NCBI GenBank assembly: GCA_023690525.1 | Contig: CM043018.1 | Location: 36,432,377-36,496,376, forward strand | Reading direction: 5' to 3' | Length of the DNA stretch: 64,000 bases | From: Holotrichia oblita | Lineage: Eukaryota; Arthropoda; Insecta; Coleoptera; Scarabaeidae | Shown here: positions 20,641 to 33,709 of the stretch, piece after piece | Layout: the number at the start of each line of letters is the position of its first letter | Numbering within the stretch: position 1 is the stretch's first letter | Translations under genes and position numbers: made by a program | Notes under the pieces: generated by a model | Seen by the model: the letters and a program-made list of their open reading frames with translations, nothing else | What the model was told of the DNA's origin: nothing | Database searches by the model: none

Positions 20641-21790
20641 GGAGAATTCTCTCTGTTGGTTACTAGTTTGAGAGTTTTTATTAGGAATTCGTGCATGAAG
20701 TTATCTCTTTATGATCTTGTATGTTGTTGGAGCTATAACAGTTTTGACATGTTTTAATTCTTTGTTGATTAATGATTGTTTCTATGTTCGATCATCATGT
20801 AACCTATATTTAGACAGAATGGCGTAAATGATCATTTGACAGACCAGTAACTAGGTCTGGGTCCTCTGTCTCATACTAGGTCGGATTTTTGCATCAAATG
20901 TCAGGCTTTGCTTGTCTGTGGAGGTTTGTGCCAGTGATCATTCAAGAAAATGTGCGCAAACCGTAGTGTTAACACTACGATTTGCTGAGGTTTTGGTGGG
21001 GGATGGAATGGTGATGGTGACTAGAAAATGTATCTTGTGAATTGGTTTATTGTGTTTCGATGTTTAAGAAGCGTCTAGGTACTCGCATAGTAACTCACAA
21101 CATAGTAACTCCAGTAACAAGTACATCAGGAAAAGATAGCAAGCTGTGTCTTTCAATCTAAATGGTGAACTTGTTGTCGGGGTATTGATTATTAAGGAAA
21201 TCCAAGCAGGTTGGTAAAATGTCATTATGACCTCCAGTGACTCTGATAATATTAGCTACCACCGGAGAACCCATAGAGAAATTTGTTGGTAGTATTTTCT
21301 TTGGAAAATAAAGTGTTGCGACTAAATCGGTGAAAGGCGCTTTGGTAAAGAATGAAATGACATCGAAACTAACAAGAAGACCTCCAGTTTTGATAAGATT
21401 TCAGAAACGAGTTTAACAGAGAAAAAAAAATTTAAGATATGAGAAGGAGTGTTTCTTCTGTATTTCTTAAAGATATCCTTAAGAAATTTGGCTAAGCCGT
21501 AAGTATTGCATTAACTATTGGTGAGAATGGTATGTTTAGCATATGAATTTTTGGAATGGCATGCAGTCGAGGTGATTTGGGTTCTCTGGATATTATACCT
21601 GTCCAGTGGTATGTCAAAAGATTTAATTAATGAAGTGAAGGACGGCAAACGAGGATAAGTATCATTAAAGAGCATGCAAACAGATGATTTTATTTTACTT
21701 TATTTTGTATTTAGTTTTGGTTTTTTGTATTGTATTTATATTACACTACTATGACACGTTCAAAACCCAGAAGCCCTTATAATAGAGACT
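20640..21790 (-). mobile_element. Penelope-like retroelement, decayed
   Basis: The minus strand has broken frames with reverse-transcriptase motifs of Penelope-like elements: LLVSFDVISFFTKAPF near 21,385-21,330 and MGSPVVANII near 21,275-21,245. Plus-strand bases 21,128-21,220 match 29,860-29,955 of the second, better preserved copy. The 21,730-21,790 end (ACTACTATGACAC, then AAAACCC) also matches 27,650-27,690. Many stops and frame breaks mean it is inactive. Confidence 0.75.
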
Positions 21791-21799
21791 TGACCTGTG

Positions 21800-22930
21800 G
21801 AAGCCTTCAATATCATCATCATCTCATACACAACTATTTCAAAATTATTCGTCTGCTCTAATTTGCTCTTTCAATAAATTTCTGGTTTATAGGCCAAGAT
21901 ACCAATCACTGGGCAACACACGTTCTCATTTTTGTCACTAAATCTTCAATGCTTCATTCAAATTCAAAATTCTAAGACAGATACTCAAACACACAGTATC
22001 CCCAACAAAAATTTATTGAAACTTCTTTCGTTACCATCTAAAAATGTCTTGAACAACAGTGGCTGTTTAGTTGCTTAGCAACAATAAACAACGTTCGATT
22101 TTTAAGTATATCTTACTGTTAAAACGGATTTCTCAATTTATTTTAAGTTATAGTTTGTTATGTAAGAAAATATTTAAGTTTATTAATTTCAACCGATTTA
22201 TCCACATGTCGCACTGTCGCAAAAATGCTAAAGTAATTTAACATAACATGCTATCCCAATTTATTATATCATACTATAATAAAACTAAAACAATACGGTC
22301 AGTAATATTAGCACAAGCTTACATTTCCAATTACCACTAACCTGAGAATTATTTTAACTATTTGCCTCGGTACAAGCGATATGTATTTAATTACAACGCG
22401 GAATACTTTTTTGCATATCTATGGTTGGCATGGTTAATTTAAATCGATGATGTCATTACTATTTCTTTTTTAGAAATACATAGTAGGCAGTGTGCTAGGT
22501 CAAATTTAATTTAGAAGAAAGGTGGGATGAAGCAAACTTTGGAGACTAACAAAAAAATCGAACTGATCGTTTAAATTTAATTTATTATTAATAATATTAT
22601 AACAAACTACGAATGTAATTAGTTTATTGCTGCCTACAATTAATTTTTGCGGTCGTTAACACCGCAATATGTAAGAATTCATACATGTATGTATATCAGG
22701 TTTTAAAATGATAACGGTTGTGTATGTTTGATGTAGCAATGCTATTAATTGTGTTAATAATTTCAAAAATTTCAATAAATTACAACAAAACCTTAATAAT
22801 TTGCACATCTAGGCCTTGTCATAAATATACATATTATGTATAATTAATAACTCAATTTGTCAAGTCAAAAATATTATCTGCAAACCTTAATACACTGTTG
22901 AAAAAAAGTAACTAAAAGTAACACCCTGTA
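21800..22930. other. No recognisable gene
   Basis: AT-rich spacer with no convincing coding sequence or repeat structure. Confidence 0.4.
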
Positions 22931-22939
22931 TAATCTGAA

Positions 22940-23890
22940 CGCGTCACAACACATGCATAATTTTAGCGGTGTATAAAGATAGATCTCCTCTAGACGAGTT
23001 GATGCAACGAGTTTCGAATTTTTCTATAGCAGGTGAGAGAAACCGGCCGTTTTTACTGTGGTGGCGAAAGAATACTATGCAGTCGTACTTTGTGCGTAAT
23101 GAAAGGCTGTTCGCGTTACCTGAGCGAGTTTGAGCGAGGAATGATTGTGGGTATCCACATAGCAGGTGCATCCTTCCGTGAAATCGCACGTAGTCTTGTG
23201 TTCAACACTATAGCGACGCGTATGTCCTCCTCAAGGCAACTTGGTGCTGTTTGGCCAGCGGGAAGGGAAGGTGTACTCACTACGCGAACTGTACTGGCGC
23301 GCTTGCTAGCGAGTGGAGATATCGCCAGTGGGCTGAAGCAAGATATCGACTGGTTACCGAGTGGAGGTACATTTTATTCTCCGACGAAATCAGATTCGAA
23401 TTGAGCGTCAGTGACGAGCGAATTTTGGTTTATCGGAGATGTGGTGAGCGCCAACTTGAAAAGTGCATCTAACCACGCCACATCCACCGCCTACAGAGCA
23501 CTATGGTATGGGGTGCGATTTCACATGATGAACGTACACGTCTGCTGCATGTACAGTAGACGGTGACGGGTCGCCGATGTGCTTCCCTAAGTTCGGCGGC
23601 GCCCACACCTATTATACATGCACGACAACGCTCAATCGCACATCGCGCGTTGTACATAGTTACCTTTATGGAAGAGCACCACGTACGAATGCTTCCATGG
23701 GCGGCTCGTTCGGCGGATTTGAATTCGATCCAACATGTCTGGGATATGATCGACTAGACACTTCAATCTTATCCGGCTCCTGCGGCTAACGTTGATGAGC
23801 TATGGAGGAGAGTTGAAGCAATGGTGCACACTGCTCGCGGGGGATACTCCCGCGATTGATGAATCCCCTCCTAGCAGAGCCGCTCTTCAG
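22940..23890 (+). pseudogene. Tc1-like transposase, full-length but broken
   Basis: Pieces appear in order in shifting frames: helix-turn-helix start (RYLSEFERGMIVGIHIAG, FREIARSL) near 23,110; the first catalytic-region motif (ILFSDEIRFEL, RRCGER) near 23,370-23,450; TMVWGAISHD near 23,503; and the end piece (MLPWAARSADLNSIQHVWDMI) near 23,690-23,757. This is the order of a Tc1-family DDE transposase. At least three frame breaks and stops are present. GC content is distinctly higher than the flanks, suggesting more recent arrival than the other remnants. Confidence 0.85.
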
Positions 23891-23899
23891 GTAAGAACA

Positions 23900-26800
23900 A
23901 GTTATACTACTTTAGTACTACTTCCTTACCAAATTTCACTGCGTTAAAATAACGTGTTTTTTTATTTAGAATTTGGAATTGCTAGTTGGATAATACTACG
24001 TTCCATTTACTTTTCACACTTCTGAAAATTGTCTTTTATAGGGGCTGTAAAACATGTGGTATCGCGATAGTAATATCGCAAAGTTCTTTCAAACTGTTTA
24101 ATCATCAAATCATGTGTTTTCACAATTCATTCAAGTCAGTTTGGATCATGCGTGTTAATTTTTGAAGCCACTTTGAACATTTTTCATCATAGTGTACGGC
24201 ACAACATAATCATAAACCTCTATTGTAAAGAGTCTAAAACTTTTTAGTTCTAGAACAGGAAACCACAAAGGTTAAACCACATATTCTTATAATCTGTCTG
24301 CGCTGTGTTATCTTGTTGCTGTGTTAAGTTGTGCATTTACTATAAACAGATGTATAAGAAAATATAGTATTGTAAGCGTCGTAATTAACACCCTGTGTTC
24401 TCTCTAGTTACAATTTATTATTGTAATAGATGTCGATGTCGTTATGAAAATGACTACAATATTTATGAAACCACAATGGAGCAATTTGCTGAAAAAAAAA
24501 CATTCGACATTTGAGCCGTTTTCATTCGGTTAGCATTGTGTAAATTGTCGTTGTTATATCACAATTACTTTTAAAAATACATTCCATTAAACCAAATCCG
24601 CAAAAAAGTATAGACTGTGGAACCGACTAAAAACAATGCATGAAATTTTACACGAATAAATTAGTGAGAGGGTAGTAAAATTACAACAAAAATCGAATCA
24701 TTACTATGAAATTTATCGATCATAGAAAAGTAACACATTTTTCACATCTTGCTAAAACGAAATGAATGAAAATAAAAACCAGAGAGTACAGTATTTCGAA
24801 TATATTCCTACATTTATCCATGTTTAATGAATTACATAATTCATTGCATAAAGTTTCTGGAAGACGAGATCTAAGGCTGAACATATTAGCAACTTCCATC
24901 TTAATGGTAAATTAAATTTAGCTACAAAAGCAGAAAATATGTTATATAGTATTAGTAACAACGATTACCAAGAAAGGACATATATATGTCAACTAATAAA
25001 ACAATACAACATATATAAATGTGGTGTACTTTCTTTATATGCCACAAAATTTCATTCTCAGAAACAGTTCTCTTACTACTTGGTTTGGCCGTGAAAACCT
25101 ACACACATACATACATATGTATGTGTATATGAATAGGTTGTAAACTAATTCAGGATTCCTATCGCGAAAGTAAAATATGTTCATCTACCTATATTTTATT
25201 ATTAAGTTCAATCAATGACACGAGAAAAATGCACTTACAACAGCTTATCAGAGAGGAAGATGTTGTAAGCAGCCTTGGTTGATATACAGTAAAATATTTT
25301 TAATTTGCAAATCTATTCAGAGCATATTCTTAAATTATTTTGCAAATAATATTTCCAAACTACCCACGTCATATACTACAGTTAGAAGGATTACAACATT
25401 TACTTTAATATAACCTGTATAGAACAGAATTAAATGCATTTTTGCGCGCTTCCAGTCTGGTAGTACAGTTTTCTAGGGGAGATTTCAAATTTTAGAGAGA
25501 GGTAAATTGTTGAGGATTTAGTTAAAGCAAACACAACCAGTAATACCAATTAAAAGAAAACTTTTATTATAAAAAAATATCAAATATCTATTATTTTAGT
25601 AACAATTTTTTCAAAAAATTTAACATTTAACGAAATGTTTTTTTAGTATTTTCGAGAATTAAAAAAAAATTCGTCAACAGCAGTATGGAAAATAGAAGTC
25701 ATTATATATAAAAATATTAGTTTTGTAATGCATGTTCATATTACATAGTAACTCACACATTCAGTGGAATTTAATATACCGCAATTTTAGGTCAAAGTAT
25801 TTTTGCTTACTGATTTAATTACAAGATTCTATGCTAACACTACGGACAAAATTTAACAAACAAGAACCCATAATAATCAATACGAATAATAAATTACATT
25901 TAGAATTCCTAGTCTTAAACGTTTTGCCTACTTTGATTGATACCTACTATTACGCGGGGGTTTATTATTACAAGATTTCAACGTCTGACCGTTATTATTC
26001 AGCTTTGGCATAATACACTGACTAGCAAATTCCATTCAACTTTTGTATGTCACTTATCTACACCTATCTGCCTACATGTTACGCCAAGGTGCATTTATTA
26101 TTCAATTTTTACTTTCATGGTTTAGCTGTTTTGATATGTAGTATATTTACAAAACTTAGAATAGTGTTTAGATATTTATCTTGAATCAAAATTTAAATTA
26201 GATTAAGCGGAAATTTTTTTTTATTGATGATATAACCGTTTTATAAGCATTTTGATAATGTTGGAAACAATTTTTGGTTGAAGTGTGGAAACCTACGGTT
26301 CGACTGTATTAGTCAATAATGATTCAGTTGTCTAATAGCTATGATCTTAAGCTCGTAGAAACATATCGTCAGCCCAATTCATTGCATCTGATATATCAAC
26401 ACCTATTATGGTCAGTGGTTGTTTATTGGTTTCTGAACAGGACTGTTAACACTCAAACGTATTTTATGGCAATTTCTGGGCTTCGAATGTAATGGTAAAA
26501 AGCGTATTTAGCGTTTTGTACATGGCCAACGAGATTTTGTTTCCATTTATTTCACTTTAAGTCCATATCTAATCGTAAATATATAATTCAGAACAATGAC
26601 GGGAATGAAAACTTCAAATAGAACCCACTGCCGTTTTAAGATAATTGAGCCACACAGCAAATGAATTAGTACAAATTATAAATTTCACTGAAAATTACAA
26701 TTTTGATTTCAGTATTGTTTTCTTAATATTAAAAGAAAGTTTGTGAGGGTTTGTGGGTTTGATTAAAACAGTAAAAGTTGGATATCTACACTTTTTCACT

Positions 26801-27450
26801 AGTACTTGGAGCAATTATTTTGCAGTGTGTATACATAATACTGCAACTGCTAATGACTATACTAACAACTCTATTTTTGAGAGTGGAATAGCAAAAAATT
26901 ACCACGGCATCATTCCGTGAAGCAGGGCCAACCGTAGGGGAAAGGATCTAAAGGTGAAATCATTAAAAGTAGAACGTAAACAATATTACATACTGATTTG
27001 TATGTTAGAAAATTCAGTGTTCTTTGTACAAGTTTCAAAGTATAGTGTATGCATATTTTATTTTATAGATATTTGCATCGATGGCTTATAATACCGTATA
27101 CATATTTTGAAGTCTTACAGGCTAACAGGCTGTCATACAGGCTAACCAGAAATACCAATACTAATCCTATCCATAAAATTGTAGTTGACACCTATCCACT
27201 TCATTTAAGTTGAAATAATGAGTGATATAAAGCGAATCGAAAACAATTGAATCAGGAGATCTGCTTTTAAAAGACGGCTTTACATCTGATTCGAAATATA
27301 AATGAGTATTCCAAAGCAAAACATTTCCACTAAGTCAACGACTTGAATAATCTACAATCAGCAATCTTTCTAAACTACACTCAAAACATTCTCCAAAGCT
27401 CCAAATCTCAGTGAAAACTTAAATAAAAAAACTTCTGACAGTAGGTTTTC
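23900..27450. other. No recognisable gene
   Basis: AT-rich spacer of chance frames. It has a palindromic TACATACATATGTATGT-type microsatellite near 25,105, and nothing else I can support. Confidence 0.4.
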
Positions 27451-27451
27451 G

Positions 27452-27498
27452 TCATGGTTTACACGTCAAGTTACCGTGACCTTCTGGCATCCCTACCC

Positions 27499-27532
<34 letters not shown>

Positions 27533-27695
27533 CTCTTGAAGAAGCCACGTGGATTAGTGGCGAAACATCGAGTTAGTAGATTTTGTATTTTTTGTGCTTT
27601 TATTTTACTCTATTGTGTATTTAGCTTATTTTTGTATCATATAAATATTTCACTACTATGACACTGTTAAAACCCGAAAATCCACATAATAATTA
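27452..27695 (+). repeat. Penelope-like element terminal fragment with hammerhead-like motif
   Basis: Starts with TGGTTTACACGTCAAGTTAC (repeated near 42,752), followed by a poly-T run of about 30. Then comes the stem GCCAC...GTGGC (27,543-27,560) flanked by GAAGAA and GAAAC, and an end shared with the Penelope-like copy at 21.7 kb. The stem with a 3' GAAAC matches stem II and the adjacent conserved box of the hammerhead ribozymes known in Penelope-like elements. The 5' box (CTGATGA in active ribozymes) appears diverged. Confidence 0.55.
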
Positions 27696-27699
27696 GCTC

Positions 27700-29290
27700 A
27701 TTTTCTATTAAAAATTGAAATATATTCGTATTTAAAACAAAACGTAAAAAATACAAACTGTTTCAAACTAAAAGAAAGTTGCATTCAATTCAATAATATT
27801 TTTGTAAAGTTCAATGGACAGGCAGGGCTTGAGAACTTTTCTTACTGACTAATTTAATATTAACACCAATTAGTTAATTTAGGATGTTAGAGAATGACAC
27901 AATTCAAGATTATTATCCATTTATCGACGGATAATTTTCCAATTTCATCGATTGTCGAAAGAGAGATTAAAAAGCTCTAACTTATTGAACGGTTACATTA
28001 GCAACTCAACTATTGAATATAATTTTGTCCACGTGTTTCCATATAAGGTCGCCGATACAGGGACACCTCCATATACCATAATGCGAACTGGCGAGTTTTA
28101 TATGAATCACAAGCTCGCCGTCATACGTGCACAATCTTACTGCCTGCCATCTGTGGCGCCCACGGTCTTTTTTTCAATAAACTCTCGACAGTTGACCTCA
28201 ATTTCGGTTTACCGTTATGGCCAAAATTATCGCTATTATTTCATTTAGATCAACTGGACGAATGGAGTACGTTTCTTGATAGTTACTATAAGTACAATAA
28301 TAATGCATACATATATGTTTTACTATATCAGAGGAAATATCTATCTACGCTGTGCTACGAAGAAGACGACTGGATATGTTGGTATAAATTTGGTTAGAAA
28401 ATAGATTTCTTATAAATCCTTGACTAACAGCAGTATTATAGAATTGTTTGCCATCTAGGATGCCATAAATAAAGAAACAGTAATTTGTCTCTTGCTTTCA
28501 AACTAAAATTAATTAAATCTGAGAGAAAGTTCAATTAATCAACTTCTCTGTAATTAGTCTTCATTTAAATATTTACAAGAAGCGTATAATACAAAAATTA
28601 ATTTTAGTAAAATTTACAATACAGTTATGCATTTTAAATTGTAGGAACTACTTTCTAAGATATGGTACATCAGTTGTTAATATATTTATAGACATGATTC
28701 ATTTCATACGTGGAATAAACAGCACCTCAAAATAATCCATGAAAATTATTTGTAATTTTCGAAGGTTTCTAGGTTACATAAGCTTTCGCATTTTTAGTAA
28801 CTTGTAGAAATTATTGCTATCAAATAATCAAGTCTTCCTTACCAATTTCATGATAATTATTTGAAATTGGTTTAAACTCTGTCATATATTTCTCTCGCAA
28901 AATGTTGTGGGTTTTAATAGTTGTTGTGTTAGTAAACACTGATTATTGTTTCCTTCAAGTTACATTTTTCTTTGAAGTCACTGCAATAATACCAGCAAGA
29001 AGAGGCAATTTAAAAGAAATAACTAAAATTCCATTATTTCACATATTTAAAAGTTACTAAATTCCGAACATGCTGGCTAACCAAGTTAGTACCTTGTTTA
29101 TCTATACATGTACCAACAAAACAAAATATTTCGCAAAAGCACATTCTATTGCTGATGCCTTGCAGTAAAATGGAACACGATAAACAGTATATATCTAATG
29201 TATGTAGGTAATGTCTGGTTGCATTACAAAAGTGCTACTAAAATACAGTGAATTGATTGTACAAAGAACACATACAACAAAATGTATCAA
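27700..29290. other. No recognisable gene
   Basis: Mostly AT-rich. The stretch 27,950-28,250 is open for 98 codons and locally less AT-rich, but shows no domain and no splice context. I do not call it a gene. Confidence 0.4.
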
Positions 29291-30017
29291 TAAAGTGTTC
29301 AGCTAAGGTTGAGTGTGTTGAAGAACGTGACTTAACGTATCGTTGGTGTTCTTTGATTCTAGTTTAAATAGAACGTCCAGTTTCGCCAATGTACACTGAG
29401 CCACAGTCACAGGGAATTTTGTAAACGCCTTTATGGGAGGCAGCAGGGCAAGTGTCCTTTGGGCGAAGGAAAAATTTGGGAGATCTTGTTTAAAGGTTTA
29501 AAGATGAGTTGGATATTTTGCTTACGAAGAATTCTACCGATGTGATCTGTAACGCCATGGATGTAGGAGAGAACCTTAGGAGATCGTGGATGAATGTACC
29601 TATTTATGATTCTTTGTATGTAGCCGGAGTATAGCCGTTCTGTAGAAGAGCAGTTTTCACATGTTTCAATTCTTTGTAGATATTGTCGTGTTGGGAAATT
29701 GAGATCGCGCGATGTACTAGAGAGCCGATTACCGATTGCTTTTGTGGTGGGTGATGATATGAGCTGCCATGAAGATATCGGTCGGTATGTGTGGGTTTCC
29801 TGTATACGGAGTGACCTAAACGACCGTTTGGTAGACGAGTAACTAATACATCAAGGAAAGGTAGAGAACCGTTATTCTCAATCTCCATGGTGAACTTTAT
29901 GTCGGGGTGTTGGCTATTGAGGAAATCCAAGAAAGTAGGTAGAGTGCTTTTACCATGTGGCCAGATAATGAAGGTGTCATCCACGTATCTTAACCAAGTT
30001 TTGGGTTTTAAATTCAC
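29290..30017 (-). mobile_element. Penelope-like retroelement, 5'-truncated (RT end and GIY-YIG endonuclease)
   Basis: The 137-codon minus frame (30,017-29,604) starts inside the reverse transcriptase with WLRYVDDTFIIWPHG, followed by FTMEIENNGSLPFLDV and GHSVYRKPTHTDRYLH, all typical of Penelope-like elements. After a frame change, sequence down to about 29,380 encodes KGVYKIPCDCGSVYIGETGR, the GIY-YIG endonuclease motif that defines the family. The 5' part is missing: the sequence ends abruptly at 30,017 against a P450-derived fragment. Frame breaks make it inactive. Confidence 0.92.
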
Positions 30018-30020
30018 ATA

Positions 30021-30215
30021 TTAATGAAAATGTTCAGAAACATTTAAGCAAAGAAGTGCTAGCGATTATTGCAAATCATGATGGAGTAGTGACTTATGAA
30101 GCAGTTCAAGAAATGAAATATTTGCAAATGGTAGTTGATGGTATGTATGTATTTTATATGATTTTAAAACGTAGTACAATTATCCGTTTTAGAGACATTA
30201 AGATAATGAGTAGGT
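30021..30215 (+). pseudogene. Cytochrome P450 exon fragment (duplicate)
   Basis: About 190 bp closely match 33,085-33,275 of the P450 pseudogene downstream: NENVQKH, EVLAIIANHDGVVTYEAVQE, the donor region, the short intron and its TTTTAGAGACATTAAG acceptor. It begins exactly where the Penelope-like element stops. So a second P450 copy existed about 3 kb upstream of the first, and its 5' part was lost or separated by the retroelement. Non-functional. Confidence 0.85.
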
Positions 30216-30249
30216 GGGATCCCGTCATGATGGAGGATTATTGCTGGTT

Positions 30250-32140
30250 TCTCAAAAGGCAACAGTCAACATAAAAGGAAGAAATAACTCTATTTATGCA
30301 AAACTTTGATATGTCAAGAATTTTCCTTTGTGCACAGTTAAGTGTATTTTTGTCAAGATTTTTGTACTTATCTATTTTTTTATAACTTCTGTTATTAACA
30401 AAATTTGTAAATACATTTATCTTCTAGCGAAGTATGATTATCGAATACTGGACGACGTGGACAAACTTGGTTTTTGGTTAAGCTTTCAGTTAAAGACGGT
30501 GAGAACTATACACCCATTTTTACAGCAGTTATTCAAAAAAACGTTTAAAATTGTGGACTAGTCTTATTTTAGAAAAAAAATGTTATTTCTCTTGTAGTTT
30601 CAAAAATATTTTTAAAATTAAAAAATCACTCAAACTTTGAAAGTGGCCGTGGTGCGAAATAGAGCGTTTTCATCACTATGAGAATTACGCAGTTCTCATA
30701 CTAAAGTACTACTTCAGTCTTCATATTAACTCTCTAGTTTTGTTATAATTTCGGAGATGCATTCATAAAAATTGAAAACCTACGCAAGCTTTAGTAAGCA
30801 GCGTAGAGATAAAACTATTCCTCTTTACCTTGAACAAAGAAGGGTATGGAAACAAACTCAAAATTATAGAAGATGTTCCCAAGTGCACTACTTTTCTACA
30901 CAATCTTATCAATAAGACCCCCACTCGAAATCAGTTCACCAACACCTACAAATATTCCTTTACTTACATAGTTAGATTTTATCTCAGGGTTGGCAATGAC
31001 ATTACACTTTTTAAATGTCCATATTTTTTTATATTTCGACTATATCGTAATTGTCGATAGTAGCCTGTTATATTTATATAACACTAATTTTATTTTTACA
31101 TTTTCGATGCAACATTTTATTTGGTGTACAATATTCCATCCGGTAGTATGTTCTAATACTACCACTCACCAATTCACCCTTTCTTCTGTTCTTATTTTTG
31201 ATTTAACGCAGAATTGTAACATTTAATGTCGAGCCTCAGTATCAAATTTAATTTTATTTTAAAATAAATTTATAAACTATATTTTTATGTCCTTAGTTGT
31301 TCAACAGTGCAGGATATAACATATAAACTATTTGAAAAGAAATAATGTAAATAAAACGAGCATGTATTTAAAGATTGAGTTAAATATCTCTGCATTTAGT
31401 AGACATATCTGTATACATATATGTACATTATCTCATTATTTTGATAGACACCATCCTATGTCAACGTATTAGAGATAATAGTTTTATTATTGATATAATA
31501 TTGGATATGAAAATAGTTTGTATTCGGTAGTTACTCTTAATACATTAAAACTAGTGTCTCGTGCGTTTTGTGGAGAACCGAATCAACTTTGTATAGGTAA
31601 ATATTATGTATAAGTTACTTATTTTTGTAAAATGTGTATGTGTATTTCATTCAGAATCTGGCACAAATATATACATACGTGTACATATACATATGTATTC
31701 TACCACACTATTCTAAATAGCCAATGAATTATTTACAACAGTCCTAAATCTCCAGCAATTTGTTCAGTAGTAATTTTCTTTTATTTTGTACTTTAATTAA
31801 CCCGTACTACTTGACGTCTCTGATAGATCCGAAATAAGGTATCTAGTAACGAACAAAATTGATATTATGTTTGTTAAACCGAAGAAGCAGCCGAATTTAA
31901 CGTAAACTCATGTAGTTCTTATTTATTGCTACAACCTCCTCATTAAAAATCACGTCAATATTTCAATTAATTTTTTTAAGTAGCTAAAGTTATCACAAAT
32001 GATGTCTTTAAGAAGTGACTACAGCAATCTCCTTGAATTATATACATATAATTAAACACTAAAAGCAAGGCGATTATAATGACACAAAAACGTGCAAGAA
32101 GAAAAAAGAGATAACTACATTCTTCTCTGTTTACAGATTT
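30250..32140. other. No recognisable gene
   Basis: Spacer between the two P450 copies, AT-rich, with TACATATATGTA-type microsatellite sequence near 31,412 and 31,670-31,700. No coding signal. Confidence 0.4.
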
Positions 32141-32145
32141 TCAAC

Positions 32146-33704
32146 ATGCTAGCTTCATACATCACGTACTTCATTACCATAATAGTAATTTTATTTTCAC
32201 TTTTATTGATATACCTGAAATGGGCATTAACTTATTGGAGGAGGAAACGTGTCCTTATTTAAATCCAACCATTCCCTTTGGCAACTTTAGTAATCCATTA
32301 ACAAATAAAACCTCTATCGGATTTTATTACAAAAGATTCTATGAAGAACTAAAACTTAGAGGAAAAGAATTCGGGGGTGTTTATTCTTTTACCGCTCCAA
32401 TTTTGTTCCCATTCATCCAGACATTGTAAAATTAATATTACTCCAAGAATTTTCAAATTTCCACGATCGAGGCTTTTATTACAACGAAAAGGATCAACCA
32501 GTTTCAGCTAGTTTATTAACCGTAGCTGGGGACAGATGGAGGAAATTAAGGACGAAATTGACCCCAACTTTTACATCTGCTAAAATAAAGACAATGTTTC
32601 ATCTAATGATAACTTGCGCTAAAATGCTCGAGCAACAAATTAACGAATGCGCTAGAAGCAAAACGCCAATGAATGTTGGAGATTCCATTAGAAGAATGGC
32701 AACTGATGTAATTGGATCCTGTGCTTTTGGAATTGAAACTAATAGTTATAAAGTTGCGACTTTGTATCGTACACTCGAAAATATTGCTGTAAAAATGACT
32801 AATCATTTCAAACAGACTTTCTGTATAGCTTTACCTAATCTGGCACGAGTTTTGAGAATTCCTCAAATGCCTTCTGAAGAATTAAATCTTATTTTAGAAT
32901 TACTAAACGAGACTATAGAATTCAGAACTGAAAAAAAAGTATTTTCTACAATTACTACTAGATATGAAGAAGGATGGTGTAATCGACGAGAACGAAGTTC
33001 AAGCGCAATGTGTTTTATTCTTTTTAGCTGGCTGTGAAACTACAGCTAGCACTCTAACTTTCGCTTTATATGAATTGGCCTATAATGAAAATGTTCAGAA
33101 ACAGTTAAGGAAAGAAGTAGTAGCGGTTATTGCAAAACATGATGGAGTACTGACTTATGAAGCAGTTCAAGAAATAAAACACTTACAAATGGTAATTGAT
33201 GGTAAGTGTGTATTTTATAAAATTTTTGAAATTAGTACGATTATTCATTTTAGAGACATTAAGAAAGTATCCACCAATAGCTACATTAAAGAAAATGTAC
33301 TAAAGACTTCACGATACCAAATACAAAATATTGTTATTGAGAAAAATACTGCAATTTTTATACCAATGCTAGGCTTCCCATTACGATCCAGAATACTTTT
33401 CAAATCCCGATAAATTTATACCAGAACGATTCTCAGAAGAAAATCTACCAAACACGTACTTGCCATTTGGTTTAGGACCCAGAAATTGTATTGGTCAGTT
33501 AATTAAGTTAATCCTTATTAAGATTCATATATATTTTTTTCATTTTAGGCGATCGATTTGGAAAAGCTTCAAGTCAAGATAGGAATTATAAGTTTCATCA
33601 GAAATTATAAATTCAAATTAAATCATCAAGTGCAATTGCCACTGCCATATTTTTCCGGATTCGCTGACAGGCCAAACATTCTCCTTGATATTGAATTAAT
33701 TTAG
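32146..33704 (+). pseudogene. CYP6-like cytochrome P450 pseudogene
   Basis: A microsomal P450 in three or four exons. It has an N-terminal membrane anchor (MLASYITYFITIIVILFSLL), IPFGNFSNPLTNKTSI, the C-helix GDRWRKLRTKLTPTF, the I-helix motif FFLAGCETTAS, then an intron (33,202-33,253). K-helix ETLRKYPP follows, then PERF and the haem loop FGLGPRNCIG (near 33,466), a second short intron to 33,548, and a normal C-terminus with a stop at 33,704. The frame breaks near 32,253, 32,415 and 32,935 (an A8 run), and the K-helix exon has an early stop near 33,300. At least four lesions in 1.4 kb exceed what is seen in nearby host genes, so real decay is likely. The coding pattern resembles the insect CYP6 family. 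Confidence 0.85.
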
Positions 33705-33709
33705 GTAGC

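Noticed and set aside
27952..28248. 98-codon frame as a possible gene
   Set aside because: No domain, no splice context and no codon bias.
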